NCBI RefSeq assembly: GCF_000313755.1 | Contig: NZ_AMZB01000082.1 | Coordinates: 1 to 48,384 of the forward strand | Source: Pseudomonas nitroreducens TX1 | GTDB lineage: Bacteria; Pseudomonadota; Gammaproteobacteria; Pseudomonadales; Pseudomonadaceae | DNA: 48,384 bases | Reading direction: 5' to 3' | Shown: positions 1-6,627 of the stretch, one piece after another | How the letters are laid out: the number at the start of each line of letters is the position of its first letter | Position numbering within the stretch: the stretch's first letter is position 1 | The notes under the pieces: model-generated | The model's input: the letters and a program-made list of their open reading frames with translations, nothing else | What the model was told of the DNA's origin: nothing | Database searches by the model: none | Position numbers and translations under genes: made by a program

Positions 1-23
1 TTCGAATCCTCCTGAGTGCGCCA
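1..23 (+). tRNA. 3' end of a tRNA-Arg (probably ACG), cut by the window edge
   Basis: The first 23 bases read as a T-loop (TTCGAAT), the 3' side of the T stem, the 3' acceptor strand TGAGTGC, discriminator G and encoded CCA. The acceptor implies a 5' end GCACTCA, which fits Pseudomonas tRNA-Arg(ACG). In P. aeruginosa, tRNA-Arg genes lie near the DUF4124 and mgtE genes that follow here. The anticodon is outside the window, so the isoacceptor is an inference. Confidence 0.75.
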
Positions 24-30
24 TATACCG

Positions 31-62
31 AAAGGGCCTGCAGAAATGCAGGCCCTTTTTCT
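31..62 (+). terminator. Rho-independent terminator after the tRNA
   Basis: A perfect 12-bp stem (AAAGGGCCTGCA, 31-42, with TGCAGGCCCTTT, 47-58) closes a GAAA tetraloop and runs into a T-rich tail. It ends the tRNA transcript and stands directly in front of the 3' end of the convergent DUF4124 gene. Confidence 0.9.
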
Positions 63-86
63 TTGCCTTCGAAAAAGCTCGGTTGC

Positions 87-611
87 TCATCGCTTCGCCT
101 TGCCCATCACGCAGCCGTCCTCATCGAAAGTGACGACGCGAGCGCCGTGTTTCTTATCCGCTTCGTAGTGATAGCGCAGCGTCTCGTTGTGCTGGCTGAC
201 CCTGTCGGGTCGTCCCAGGGCGCTCTCCACGTCGCTGCGCGTCATGCCTGTCCTGATGCGCCCCTCGATGATCGCCTTGCGCCGAGCGCTGCCGGTGACG
301 CGGTTGCCGCAGCCGTTCTGCTGCTCGCCGACCACCACGACGGACGCTCGCTCGACTACCTTGCTCGCGCCTCTGCTGCGCGCCACAGGCTTCTGCACGA
401 CGATTTTCTGCGGGATCGCCGTCGGTACCGATTCGCCGCTGCCGGGTGTGGGATTGCTTGCTTCCTGGATTTCCTGCTGGCGCTCCACGGGGCAGCCATA
501 CTGGCTGAACAGCACGCTGCCATCGGCCGCCGTGCAGCGGAACACCGAGGCCGCCTCGCTGGTCGGTACCAGAGGAATCAGGAGTGAGCAGAGCAAGGCG
601 GGCAGGCGCAT
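87..611 (-). CDS. DUF4124 domain-containing periplasmic protein
   Basis: This is a 174-residue protein of unknown function. Residues 1-20 form a signal peptide (hydrophobic LPALLCSLLIPLVP, then SEA-A), so it is exported. Next comes a short DUF4124 segment (about 22-42, VFRCTAADGSVLFSQYGCP), a motif common in Pseudomonas envelope proteins. The middle is low complexity. The last third carries GMTRSDVESALGRPDRV (about 122-138), the turn-helix pattern of the BamE/SmpA fold. The start ATG (609-611) has a clear GGAGG site on the minus strand. The same type of gene sits beside mgtE in P. aeruginosa. Function unknown; the family assignment is reasonably safe. Confidence 0.8.
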   Translation of the reverse strand: MRLPALLCSLLIPLVPTSEAASVFRCTAADGSVLFSQYGCPVERQQEIQEASNPTPGSGESVPTAIPQKIVVQKPVARSRGASKVVERASVVVVGEQQNGCGNRVTGSARRKAIIEGRIRTGMTRSDVESALGRPDRVSQHNETLRYHYEADKKHGARVVTFDEDGCVMGKAKR

Positions 612-833
612 GGTTTCCTCCGGGATGGCGGGCCTGCCTGGAGCCTAGGAGTGGAATTTGTCAGTCGGGGCCGGGTGTCCTGTGGGAGCTTTCGGGCGTC
701 GAACCGGGCAGTGATTCAGCAGTGAACTTTCGCCTGCAAGCGATTGTTCTTGCCGCCATTTTGTAACGCCTAATACACCCCGGAGTGTTATCATTTCCCG
801 CATCTGCCCTCGATGGGCGCATGGGACACCACC

Positions 834-921
834 ATGGACTTACCCAGTAGTTACTCAGAACCCCGATTGCGTACACACGACCTGATGTATTGATCCCCTC
901 TGGCCCGTTCTGCCACTGGGG
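834..921 (+). promoter_or_regulatory. Candidate mgtE leader: 19-codon upstream ORF plus hairpin
   Basis: The 322-base gap before mgtE holds a small ORF, ATG at 834 to TGA at 891-893 (19 residues, MDLPSSYSEPRLRTHDLMY), with a weak GGGA upstream. Immediately after its stop, CCCC (895-898) and TGGC (901-904) can pair with GCCA (912-915) and GGGG (918-921), giving a hairpin that ends just before the mgtE ribosome site at 924-927. Mg2+ transporter genes of enterics are controlled by short leader peptides of this sort. Whether this ORF is translated or regulatory is an inference. The rest of 612-833 shows only an imperfect ACAC/GTGT inverted repeat near 775 and no convincing promoter. Confidence 0.35.
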
Positions 922-933
922 GTGGAGCGTGCT

Positions 934-2376
934 ATGACCGAAGTAGAAGCCAAGAAGCCGCAGGAAAGCCTGCAGGACCGCCTCAACCAGGTGGTCGACC
1001 TGCTGCACAAGCACAAGCTGGTGGAAGACCTGACGCACCGTCAGGAAGGCCAGCATCAAGACCTCGTCGAAAACCTCGTGCACCGCCAGAACCTGGCGGA
1101 GCTCCAGCGCAAGCTGGACGAGCTGCACCCGGCCGACATCGCCCATATCCTCGAATCCCTTCCGCTGGACGACCGCCTGACGGTCTGGCAGTTGGTCAAG
1201 GCCGAGCGCGACGGCGACATCCTTCTCGAAGTATCGGATTCCGTGCGGGAAACCCTGATCGCCGACATGGACGATCACGAGATCCTTGCCGCAGCCAGGG
1301 AGATGGACGCCGACGAACTGGCGGACCTGGCGCCGGAACTGCCTCGCGACGTCGTTCATGAGCTCATGGAGACCCTCGATCAGCAGCAGCGCGAGCGTGT
1401 TCGTTCAGCTCTGTCCTACGAGGAGGATCAGGTCGGCGCGCTGATGGACTTCGAGATGGTCACCATCCGCGATGACGTCAGCCTGGAAGTGGTGCTGCGC
1501 TACCTGCGCCGCCTGAAGGAACTGCCTGGCCATACCGACAAGCTCTTCGTGGTCGACTATGACGGCGTGCTCAAGGGTGTGTTGCCGATCAAGCGCCTGC
1601 TGGTAAACGATCCGGACAAGGACGTAGCCGAAGTCATGGCCACCGACCCGGTGACCTTCAGCCCCGACGAAGACGGCTACGACGCCGCCCAGGCGTTCGA
1701 ACGTTACGACCTGATTTCCGCCCCGGTGGTGGACAAGAACGGCAAGCTGATCGGCCGACTGACCATCGACGAGATGGTCGACCTCATTCGTGAGGAAAGC
1801 GAAAGCGAAGTCCTCAACATGGCCGGTCTGCGCGAGGAGGAAGACATCTTCGCCTCGGTGTGGAAGTCGGTCGGCAACCGCTGGGCCTGGCTGGCCACCA
1901 ACCTGGTGACCGCCTTCATCGCTTCGCGGGTGATCGGCCTGTTCGAAGGATCGATCGAGAAACTGGTGGCGTTGGCCGCGCTGATGCCCATAGTCGCCGG
2001 CATCGGCGGCAACTCCGGCAACCAGACCATCACCATGATCGTCCGTGCCATGGCTCTGGACCAGATCCAGACCAGCAGCGCCAACCGCCTGCTGCGCAAG
2101 GAGCTCGGTGTAGCGCTGGTGAATGGCCTGGTATGGGGCGGTGTGATCGGCCTGGTTGCGTTCTACCTGTACGGCAACTGGGAACTGGGCGCGGTCATGA
2201 CCGGCGCCATGACGCTGAACCTGCTGCTCGCGGCGCTGATGGGCGTGTTGATTCCGATGACACTGCTGCGTCTGGGGCGCGATCCGGCGATGGGTTCCAG
2301 CGTGATGATCACCGCCATGACCGACAGCGGCGGTTTCTTCATCTTCCTCGGACTGGCCACGCTGTTCCTGATGTGA
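934..2376 (+). CDS. mgtE: Magnesium transporter MgtE
   Basis: This is a 480-residue Mg2+ channel/transporter of the inner membrane. In order it has the N domain (superhelical, about 30-130, with LHPADIAHILESL), two CBS domains (about 130-250, including VVDYDGVLKGVLPIKRLL and VVDKNGKLIGRLTIDEMVD), a connecting helix and five membrane helices from about residue 285. The last helix contains the pore aspartate motif TAMTDSGGFFIFLG. The CBS and N domains close the pore when cytosolic Mg2+ is high in characterised MgtE proteins. ATG 934 is preferred over GTG 922 because GGAG at 924-927 is correctly spaced for it. A possible leader lies upstream and a terminator follows. Confidence 0.95.
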   Translation: MTEVEAKKPQESLQDRLNQVVDLLHKHKLVEDLTHRQEGQHQDLVENLVHRQNLAELQRKLDELHPADIAHILESLPLDDRLTVWQLVKAERDGDILLEVSDSVRETLIADMDDHEILAAAREMDADELADLAPELPRDVVHELMETLDQQQRERVRSALSYEEDQVGALMDFEMVTIRDDVSLEVVLRYLRRLKELPGHTDKLFVVDYDGVLKGVLPIKRLLVNDPDKDVAEVMATDPVTFSPDEDGYDAAQAFERYDLISAPVVDKNGKLIGRLTIDEMVDLIREESESEVLNMAGLREEEDIFASVWKSVGNRWAWLATNLVTAFIASRVIGLFEGSIEKLVALAALMPIVAGIGGNSGNQTITMIVRAMALDQIQTSSANRLLRKELGVALVNGLVWGGVIGLVAFYLYGNWELGAVMTGAMTLNLLLAALMGVLIPMTLLRLGRDPAMGSSVMITAMTDSGGFFIFLGLATLFLM

Positions 2377-2390
2377 CGCCAGCTCCGCCG

Positions 2391-2417
2391 AAAAGCCGCC
2401 TGCCAGGCGGCTTTTTT
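2391..2417 (+). terminator. Rho-independent terminator of mgtE
   Basis: An 11-bp stem (AAAAGCCGCCT, 2391-2401, with AGGCGGCTTTT, 2405-2415) and a three-base loop are followed by further Ts, 15 bases after the mgtE stop codon. Confidence 0.9.
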
Positions 2418-2457
2418 GTGCCTCGCGTTCCCGTGGCAGCCGTAAACCGCGAGCATG

Positions 2458-2480
2458 AAAAAGCCGGCTCGAGGCCGGCT
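2458..2480 (-). terminator. Rho-independent terminator of amrZ
   Basis: On the minus strand AGCCGGC, loop CTCGA, GCCGGCT is followed by TTTTT (A-run at 2458-2462 on the plus strand). It lies about 20 bases past the amrZ stop and faces the mgtE terminator, so the two convergent units are insulated from each other. Confidence 0.85.
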
Positions 2481-2501
2481 GTTTCGAGTGTCGCGAAGGA
2501 C

Positions 2502-2834
2502 TCAGGCGTCGTTCTGTGCCATTTCGGCATCGTGCGCGATCAGGGCGATCAGCGCGTTCTGCTGGCGGTGGGTCAGCTGGCGGAAGCGTTGCAGCAGTTC
2601 ACGTTCGTGCAGACTGAGTTCGGGGCTGTCCAGACGGATACCGAGGTTGTCCTGCAGCGCGCCTTCCTGCAGCAGGCTCTGTTCGAGACGCGCAATGATC
2701 TCGGAGTTCATGCTGCGGTGGTGGCTGCGAGCGACGTCGGCGATACGCTCACGCATGCCTTCGGGCAGACGTACGACGAATTTGTCAGCAGTACGGCTGG
2801 AGTAGGTGGGGGTTGCCTGTTTCAATGGGCGCAT
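2502..2834 (-). CDS. amrZ: AmrZ, ribbon-helix-helix regulator of alginate, motility and biofilm genes
   Basis: This 110-residue protein is almost identical, as far as I recall the sequence, to P. aeruginosa AmrZ (AlgZ). It is a tetrameric ribbon-helix-helix DNA-binding protein that activates algD and represses fleQ and its own gene. The flexible N-terminus and the beta strand [12 protein letters not shown] carry K18, V20 and R22, the residues that contact DNA in AmrZ. The helix pair [29 protein letters not shown] follows, and the C-terminal oligomerisation region is complete. It is convergent to mgtE and has its own terminator. In P. aeruginosa it sits near the phn genes, and here phnN is the next gene upstream. 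No AlgU-type (GAACTT) promoter was found in the upstream gap. Confidence 0.95.
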   Translation of the reverse strand: MRPLKQATPTYSSRTADKFVVRLPEGMRERIADVARSHHRSMNSEIIARLEQSLLQEGALQDNLGIRLDSPELSLHERELLQRFRQLTHRQQNALIALIAHDAEMAQNDA

Positions 2835-3318
2835 ACTTTAAACCTGTAAGTCAGGGAGGCCGATGCCATGGGTCAGCGTTGGTTCAGGCCCTTTGACAGC
2901 GATTTCCAATGGCCGTTCAGCGCGTCGTCAAAGCTTTTGAAAAATAATCCAATAACTTGACGTCAAACCTTCGGCATATTGTGTCTCGGGTGAAGGCTAA
3001 ATGCCAGCACCAATCGTCCGAAATGAGACCGCTTAGGCAGACCCTTCTTTGGATGGGACCTGAAGGGAAAAATGGCGATATGCCGCTTCCCTCAGCGTAG
3101 TCGATAGGTGTAAAGCCCCTGTCTGCCGTTGGGCAGTCTGATAAGGGTATTTCGTCGCGGATGGGCATGATGGCACAGCTCGAAACAGCGAGGTGGGCAG
3201 CCATTCGAAGGGGGATTTGGCAGGATGTTTTCACCGATATCGCACAAGGCGCGGAGTATTATCCCCCGCGCGGGTCAGAATTGAAGTAGTGCCGAGCCGC
3301 CGGCGAACCGAGAGTCAT
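2835..3318. other. Intergenic region between divergent amrZ and phnN
   Basis: These 484 bases have lower GC than the surroundings and no convincing coding frame. They hold an AT-rich stretch at 2936-2960, a 10-base perfect palindrome TTGACGTCAA at 2957-2966 (TTGACG on both strands, a possible -35 element or operator) and a small hairpin CTGCC-GTTG-GGCAG near 3122. The region must contain the amrZ promoter and probably that of phnN, but I could not assign either. Confidence 0.5.
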
Positions 3319-3882
3319 ATGATCCCTGGCAGACTGATTTACCTGATGGGCCCTTCCGGCTCCGGCAAGGACAGCGTGTTGCAAGCCGCCAGCGTTCCGC
3401 TGGCGCAGATGGATTGCCGGATCGTCCGACGTGTCATCACCCGCTCTGCCGAGGCGCGCGGGGAAGAAGCGCATTCGGTGAGCGCCGAAGAATTCAACGC
3501 CCTGGAGCGCTCCGGCGCCTTCGCCATGAGCTGGCGCGCCAACGGCCTGCACTATGGCATTCCTCGCGACATCGACGACTGGCTCGCCGCGGGCCACGAC
3601 GTGCTGGTCAATGGCTCGCGGAAATACTTGCCCGAGGCGCGCCGTCGTTACCCACAGTTGATCGCGGTGCTGCTGAGGGTCGATTCCGCAGTGTTGCGTC
3701 AACGCCTGATCAGGCGAGGCCGGGAGACGCCGGTGGAAATCGAAGAGCGCCTCGCGCGCAATGCGCACTTCGCCGATGGCCTGCCCGGGCCGCTGGTGGA
3801 GTTGGACAACTCGGTGTCCCTGCAGGTGACGGTCAGCCATTTGCTCGATCTGCTCGCCCCGCCGGACGCCCAGGCCGGCTGA
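3319..3882 (+). CDS. phnN: Ribose 1,5-bisphosphate phosphokinase PhnN
   Basis: A 187-residue kinase of the guanylate-kinase fold. In the C-P lyase pathway PhnN phosphorylates ribose 1,5-bisphosphate to PRPP, recovering the ribosyl carrier. The Walker A loop GPSGSGKDS lies at about residues 11-19, followed by the RRVITRSAE segment and the acceptor region (WRANGLHYGIP, about 74-84) typical of the family. ATG 3319 puts LIYLMGPSGSGKD at the usual distance from the N-terminus; the ribosome site (GAGAG) is modest. The other phn C-P lyase genes are absent from the window, so this is an orphan copy or the end of a rearranged cluster. The convergent gene 2 bases downstream is PhnO-like, which supports a phosphonate role. 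Confidence 0.88.
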   Translation: MIPGRLIYLMGPSGSGKDSVLQAASVPLAQMDCRIVRRVITRSAEARGEEAHSVSAEEFNALERSGAFAMSWRANGLHYGIPRDIDDWLAAGHDVLVNGSRKYLPEARRRYPQLIAVLLRVDSAVLRQRLIRRGRETPVEIEERLARNAHFADGLPGPLVELDNSVSLQVTVSHLLDLLAPPDAQAG

Positions 3883-3884
3883 GG

Positions 3885-4361
3885 TCAGCCCAGGCTCAGC
3901 GACAGACTGACGCCGTGGGGCTCGAAACCCATCGCTGCGTAGAAGCGGTGCGCCATTTCCCGGTCCTGGTGGCTGGAAAGCGCCAGCTTGTAGCACTTCC
4001 AGTCCCGCGCCCATTCCACGGCCCGGCCAATGAGCGCCTGGCCGATGCCCTGGCCGCGCGCGCGGCTGTCCACCACCATGTCCTCGAGGATCGCCGAGCG
4101 GGCGAAACCGTGGGCGATGTGTTCGATCAGGTGCAGGGTGCAGGTGCCCAGCAGGGCGCCATCGCGCTCGGCGACCAGCGTCACCCGCGACGGCTGTTGG
4201 TTGTCCAGCGCAAGCGCCAGCAGTGCGGTGTCGGGCAGCGGGTCGCTCGTGCCCAACTGCTGGAGCAGCGGCGCGAGGGCCGCCGCATCACCGGCCGAAG
4301 CGACGCGTACATCGAAGGTGGCAAAGGGGGAATCGGGCAGGACGCCGTCGTCTGTGGTCAT
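3885..4361 (-). CDS. GNAT acetyltransferase, PhnO-like
   Basis: A 158-residue GCN5-related N-acetyltransferase. The acetyl-CoA loop is RARGQGIGQALI (about 100-111), and the C-terminal HRFYAAMGFEPHG motif closes the fold. Layout and motifs (LEDMVVDSRARG, HRFYxxxGF) are close to those of E. coli PhnO, which acetylates aminoalkylphosphonates. Its 3' end lies 2 bases from the end of phnN on the opposite strand. The start has a good GGAGAAAG site. Substrate is not determined by the sequence: many GNAT proteins share these motifs, so the PhnO link rests mainly on the neighbour and overall shape. Cytosolic, with no signal or membrane segment. Confidence 0.8.
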   Translation of the reverse strand: MTTDDGVLPDSPFATFDVRVASAGDAAALAPLLQQLGTSDPLPDTALLALALDNQQPSRVTLVAERDGALLGTCTLHLIEHIAHGFARSAILEDMVVDSRARGQGIGQALIGRAVEWARDWKCYKLALSSHQDREMAHRFYAAMGFEPHGVSLSLSLG

Positions 4362-4412
4362 GGTCTTTCTCCGGCTGACGGCGAAATTATGAACCGGGTC
4401 GGTGGCGGCGGC

Positions 4413-4440
4413 ATGACAAATCGTCCGTCGGTGGTTAACA
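4413..4440 (+). promoter_or_regulatory. Probable promoter of tRNA-Arg(CCU)
   Basis: ATGACA (4413-4418) and TTAACA (4435-4440) are separated by 16 bases and end 13 bases before the mature tRNA, a suitable sigma-70 arrangement. Assigned by position and hexamer match only. Confidence 0.45.
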
Positions 4441-4453
4441 TGCCGACCCGATT

Positions 4454-4530
4454 GTCCCGGTAGCTCAATTGGATAGAGCGTCCCCCTCCTAAGGGGAAGG
4501 TTGGAGGTTCGACCCCTCTCCGGGACACCA
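4454..4530 (+). tRNA. tRNA-Arg (anticodon CCU)
   Basis: A complete 77-base cloverleaf can be folded. The acceptor GTCCCGG pairs with CCGGGAC, the D arm is GCTC/GAGC, the anticodon stem TCCCC/GGGGA holds loop CTCCTAA with anticodon CCT at 4488-4490, the T arm carries TTCGACC, and discriminator A and CCA are encoded. It reads the rare AGG codon. Confidence 0.97.
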
Positions 4531-4537
4531 GAACGCC

Positions 4538-4562
4538 AAGGCCCGCATCTGCGGGCCTTTGT
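4538..4562 (+). terminator. Rho-independent terminator after tRNA-Arg
   Basis: A perfect 9-bp stem (AAGGCCCGC, 4538-4546, with GCGGGCCTT, 4551-4559) around ATCT is followed by a T-rich tail. It separates the tRNA from the convergent diguanylate cyclase gene. Confidence 0.85.
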
Positions 4563-4578
4563 CGTTTCCGGCTGTCGC

Positions 4579-5646
4579 TCAAGGCGAGTAGGTCACCCGG
4601 TTGCGCCCTTTGTGCTTGGCCTCGTAGAGCGCCTGGTCGGCCTTGATCAGGGCCTGGCTCAGGGTTCCATCGGCCGTGACATGGGCCAGGCCCAGGCTGA
4701 TGGTGACCTTGGGCGTGCCGGGCAGCTCGGCTGTGAGGCGGCGCAATTTCTCGACCCGCGACTGTGCGTCCTCCGCGCTGATCCCCCACAGGTACAGGCC
4801 GAACTCCTCGCCGCCCAGGCGCGCGAACTCGAAGTCCTGCATTTCCTCCTTGATGGTGCGCGCGACCCGGGCAAGCACTTCATCGCCTACGTCGTGCCCA
4901 TAGGTGTCGTTGACCCGCTTGAAGTGGTCGATGTCGACCATCGCCAGGTAGCGCTGCTCGCCGTCACCCTCCAGGCGCTGGCCTACGCGAGTCAGGAAGG
5001 AGCGGCGGTTGGGGATGTTGGTGAGCACGTCGAGGTAGGCCTGATCCAGCAGCAGCCTTGCCATGGCGTAGTTGTACAGCTTGGCCTTGCTCAGGTGGTG
5101 GAAGATGTAGATCGACAGCGCACTGATGAACAGCGGGTAGCAGACCAGCATGCTGCGCCGTGCGTCCAGGGCCGGCACGTCGCCCAGCAGTGGGTTGAGG
5201 AAGGTCCAGGTCACTGCCAACACCGAGTAGAAAGCGACAGCGTTGAGTGGCATAGCGGTGGCGCTATAGAGCACCGTGGCGGCGGCGATCACCAGCCAGG
5301 CCGGCCGGAGGATTTCCGGCAGGCCGTCGATCACCAGCCGCGCGCCGAAGCTGAAGGTGATGACGAAGGCCAGGTTGAGCCAATGGAAGTGCGTGGCCTT
5401 GCGCACGAAACTGGCCATCACGGTGATGAGGAAGAACATGCCGAGGAAGATCACCGAGACATAGGTGAAGCCCTGGCCGGCCTGGAAGCTCACGATGAGG
5501 TCGAAGAGCAGCCACATGCCGGCGCTCACGGCAAAGATCAGCAGGCTGAGCCCATGGAGTCGCTCGAAATCGTGCTGAAGGAATTCAGCCCTGATCCCGG
5601 CCGGGACGCTTTGCTTGAGTACTTCGGATTCAATGGTCTTGAACAT
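4579..5646 (-). CDS. Membrane diguanylate cyclase (GGDEF)
   Basis: A 355-residue inner-membrane enzyme that makes c-di-GMP from two GTP. The N-terminal half (about 30-190) is a multi-helix membrane sensor (five or six segments, starting LSLLIFAVSAGMWLLFDLIV) of a type I cannot name. The GGDEF domain follows, with metal/nucleotide motif MVDIDHFKRVNDTYGHDVGD and active site RLGGEEF. The inhibitory RxxD site, expected five residues before GGEEF, is replaced by MQDF, so product inhibition is probably absent. The start is placed at MFKTIES (5644-5646); upstream codons read into a proline-rich leader with no ribosome site. The gene lies 105 bases downstream of the nfr glycan operon on the same strand, with a GC-rich hairpin between, which suggests it feeds the c-di-GMP sensor domain of NfrB. 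Confidence 0.9.
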   Translation of the reverse strand: MFKTIESEVLKQSVPAGIRAEFLQHDFERLHGLSLLIFAVSAGMWLLFDLIVSFQAGQGFTYVSVIFLGMFFLITVMASFVRKATHFHWLNLAFVITFSFGARLVIDGLPEILRPAWLVIAAATVLYSATAMPLNAVAFYSVLAVTWTFLNPLLGDVPALDARRSMLVCYPLFISALSIYIFHHLSKAKLYNYAMARLLLDQAYLDVLTNIPNRRSFLTRVGQRLEGDGEQRYLAMVDIDHFKRVNDTYGHDVGDEVLARVARTIKEEMQDFEFARLGGEEFGLYLWGISAEDAQSRVEKLRRLTAELPGTPKVTISLGLAHVTADGTLSQALIKADQALYEAKHKGRNRVTYSP

Positions 5647-5697
5647 GAACCGCCCTGGGGGTGTGGGGTCGCTGGCGCGAGCATAGCCGAACCCCAA

Positions 5698-5723
5698 TCG
5701 CCCCGCCCAAGCGGGCGGGGCGA
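5698..5723 (-). other. GC-rich hairpin between ybcH and the diguanylate cyclase gene
   Basis: A perfect 11-bp stem (TCGCCCCGCCC, 5698-5708, with GGGCGGGGCGA, 5713-5723) closes a 4-base loop. There is no T-run on either side, so it is not a standard intrinsic terminator. It could stabilise the 3' end of the upstream transcript or lower read-through into the cyclase gene. Confidence 0.5.
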
Positions 5724-5751
5724 ATCGTGGGGGCAATTTTTCGGCAATGTT

Positions 5752-6627
5752 TCAGGGCGTGGCGGAAGGACTGGGGTGGGCGCGCTGGTTGTCCAGCAGC
5801 ACCTTGCCCCAGGGCCGGTAGCGCACCTCGAATACGGCGCTGGCGTGGCAGCCGGTGGACGCGCTGGAAGGCGCGGCAGGCTCGGCGCGGAACGGCTGGT
5901 CGGCGGTGCTGGTCTGGCGGAAGGCTTCGCGGACGATGCCGACCGAGCAAGGCAGGGCACCGGCGTAGGCCTGGCGCACGCGCTCGGGCAGCGCACCGGT
6001 GCCGGCGCCGTCCTGCCACAACACCTGCACGCCAAGCCCGGCGATCTGCCCCAGCCAGTCGCCATACACCTGCGGCGCCAGTTTGCCGCCGGAGAACGCG
6101 CTCAATTGCAGCGGCGCCTTGAGTTGTCCGGCGAAGTCCTTGAGCTGACGCTGCAGGGCCTGGCGGCGCTCGACGGCCTGGAAGTTCCAGTCGTCCAGCT
6201 CCATCGGCAGGTACCAGGCGGAAACCGGCAGTTTCCATTGCTCGCTGATCTTGCGCTGCTGCGCCAGGGAGCGGCCCAGCTGGTGCTGCCAGTAGGCTTC
6301 CAGGCTGGGCGTGTCCAGCTCGCTCTGGCGCTGGTAGTAGGCCGGATCCATGTACAGCCCGAGGACCAGTTGCAGGCCGTTGTCGTGGGCGCTTTTCAGA
6401 GAGCGTGCGAGCCAGCCGTTGGCGCCACCGAAGTCGGAGTCACCATAGGCGGTCCATTGCACGATCAGGGTCTTTGCACCCTGCGCCGCGCTGGCGCGCC
6501 AGACCTGCTGCCACTGCGTGTCGCTCAACGCGGCATCGACATTCAGCGGCTGATAGAACAGGCGTTCATCGGCCTGCGCCGAGACAGTGGAAAAGAGCAG
6601 GGCGAGCGCGAAAATCAGACGGCGCAT
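5752..6627 (-). CDS. DUF4434 glycoside-hydrolase-like protein, YbcH family
   Basis: A 291-residue exported protein with a signal peptide (MRRLIFALALLFSTVSAQA). The mature part fits DUF4434, a predicted TIM-barrel family related to glycoside hydrolases. It contains TLIVQWTAYGDSDFGGANGWLA, LGLYMDPAYY and WYLPMELDDWNF, with acidic residues (E/D) at strand ends as in retaining glycosidases. Catalysis has not been shown for the family to my knowledge. Its ATG overlaps the nfrA stop by one base (position 6627), so it is translationally coupled. In E. coli ybcH stands next to nfrA-nfrB in the same way. A role in trimming or releasing the secreted glycan in the periplasm is an inference from this context. 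Confidence 0.82.
   Translation of the reverse strand: MRRLIFALALLFSTVSAQADERLFYQPLNVDAALSDTQWQQVWRASAAQGAKTLIVQWTAYGDSDFGGANGWLARSLKSAHDNGLQLVLGLYMDPAYYQRQSELDTPSLEAYWQHQLGRSLAQQRKISEQWKLPVSAWYLPMELDDWNFQAVERRQALQRQLKDFAGQLKAPLQLSAFSGGKLAPQVYGDWLGQIAGLGVQVLWQDGAGTGALPERVRQAYAGALPCSVGIVREAFRQTSTADQPFRAEPAAPSSASTGCHASAVFEVRYRPWGKVLLDNQRAHPSPSATP

Noticed and set aside
2917..3234. A 105-codon minus-strand frame between amrZ and phnN
   Set aside because: Codon use does not match the neighbours, no ribosome site or domain was seen, and the region looks like a regulatory gap.
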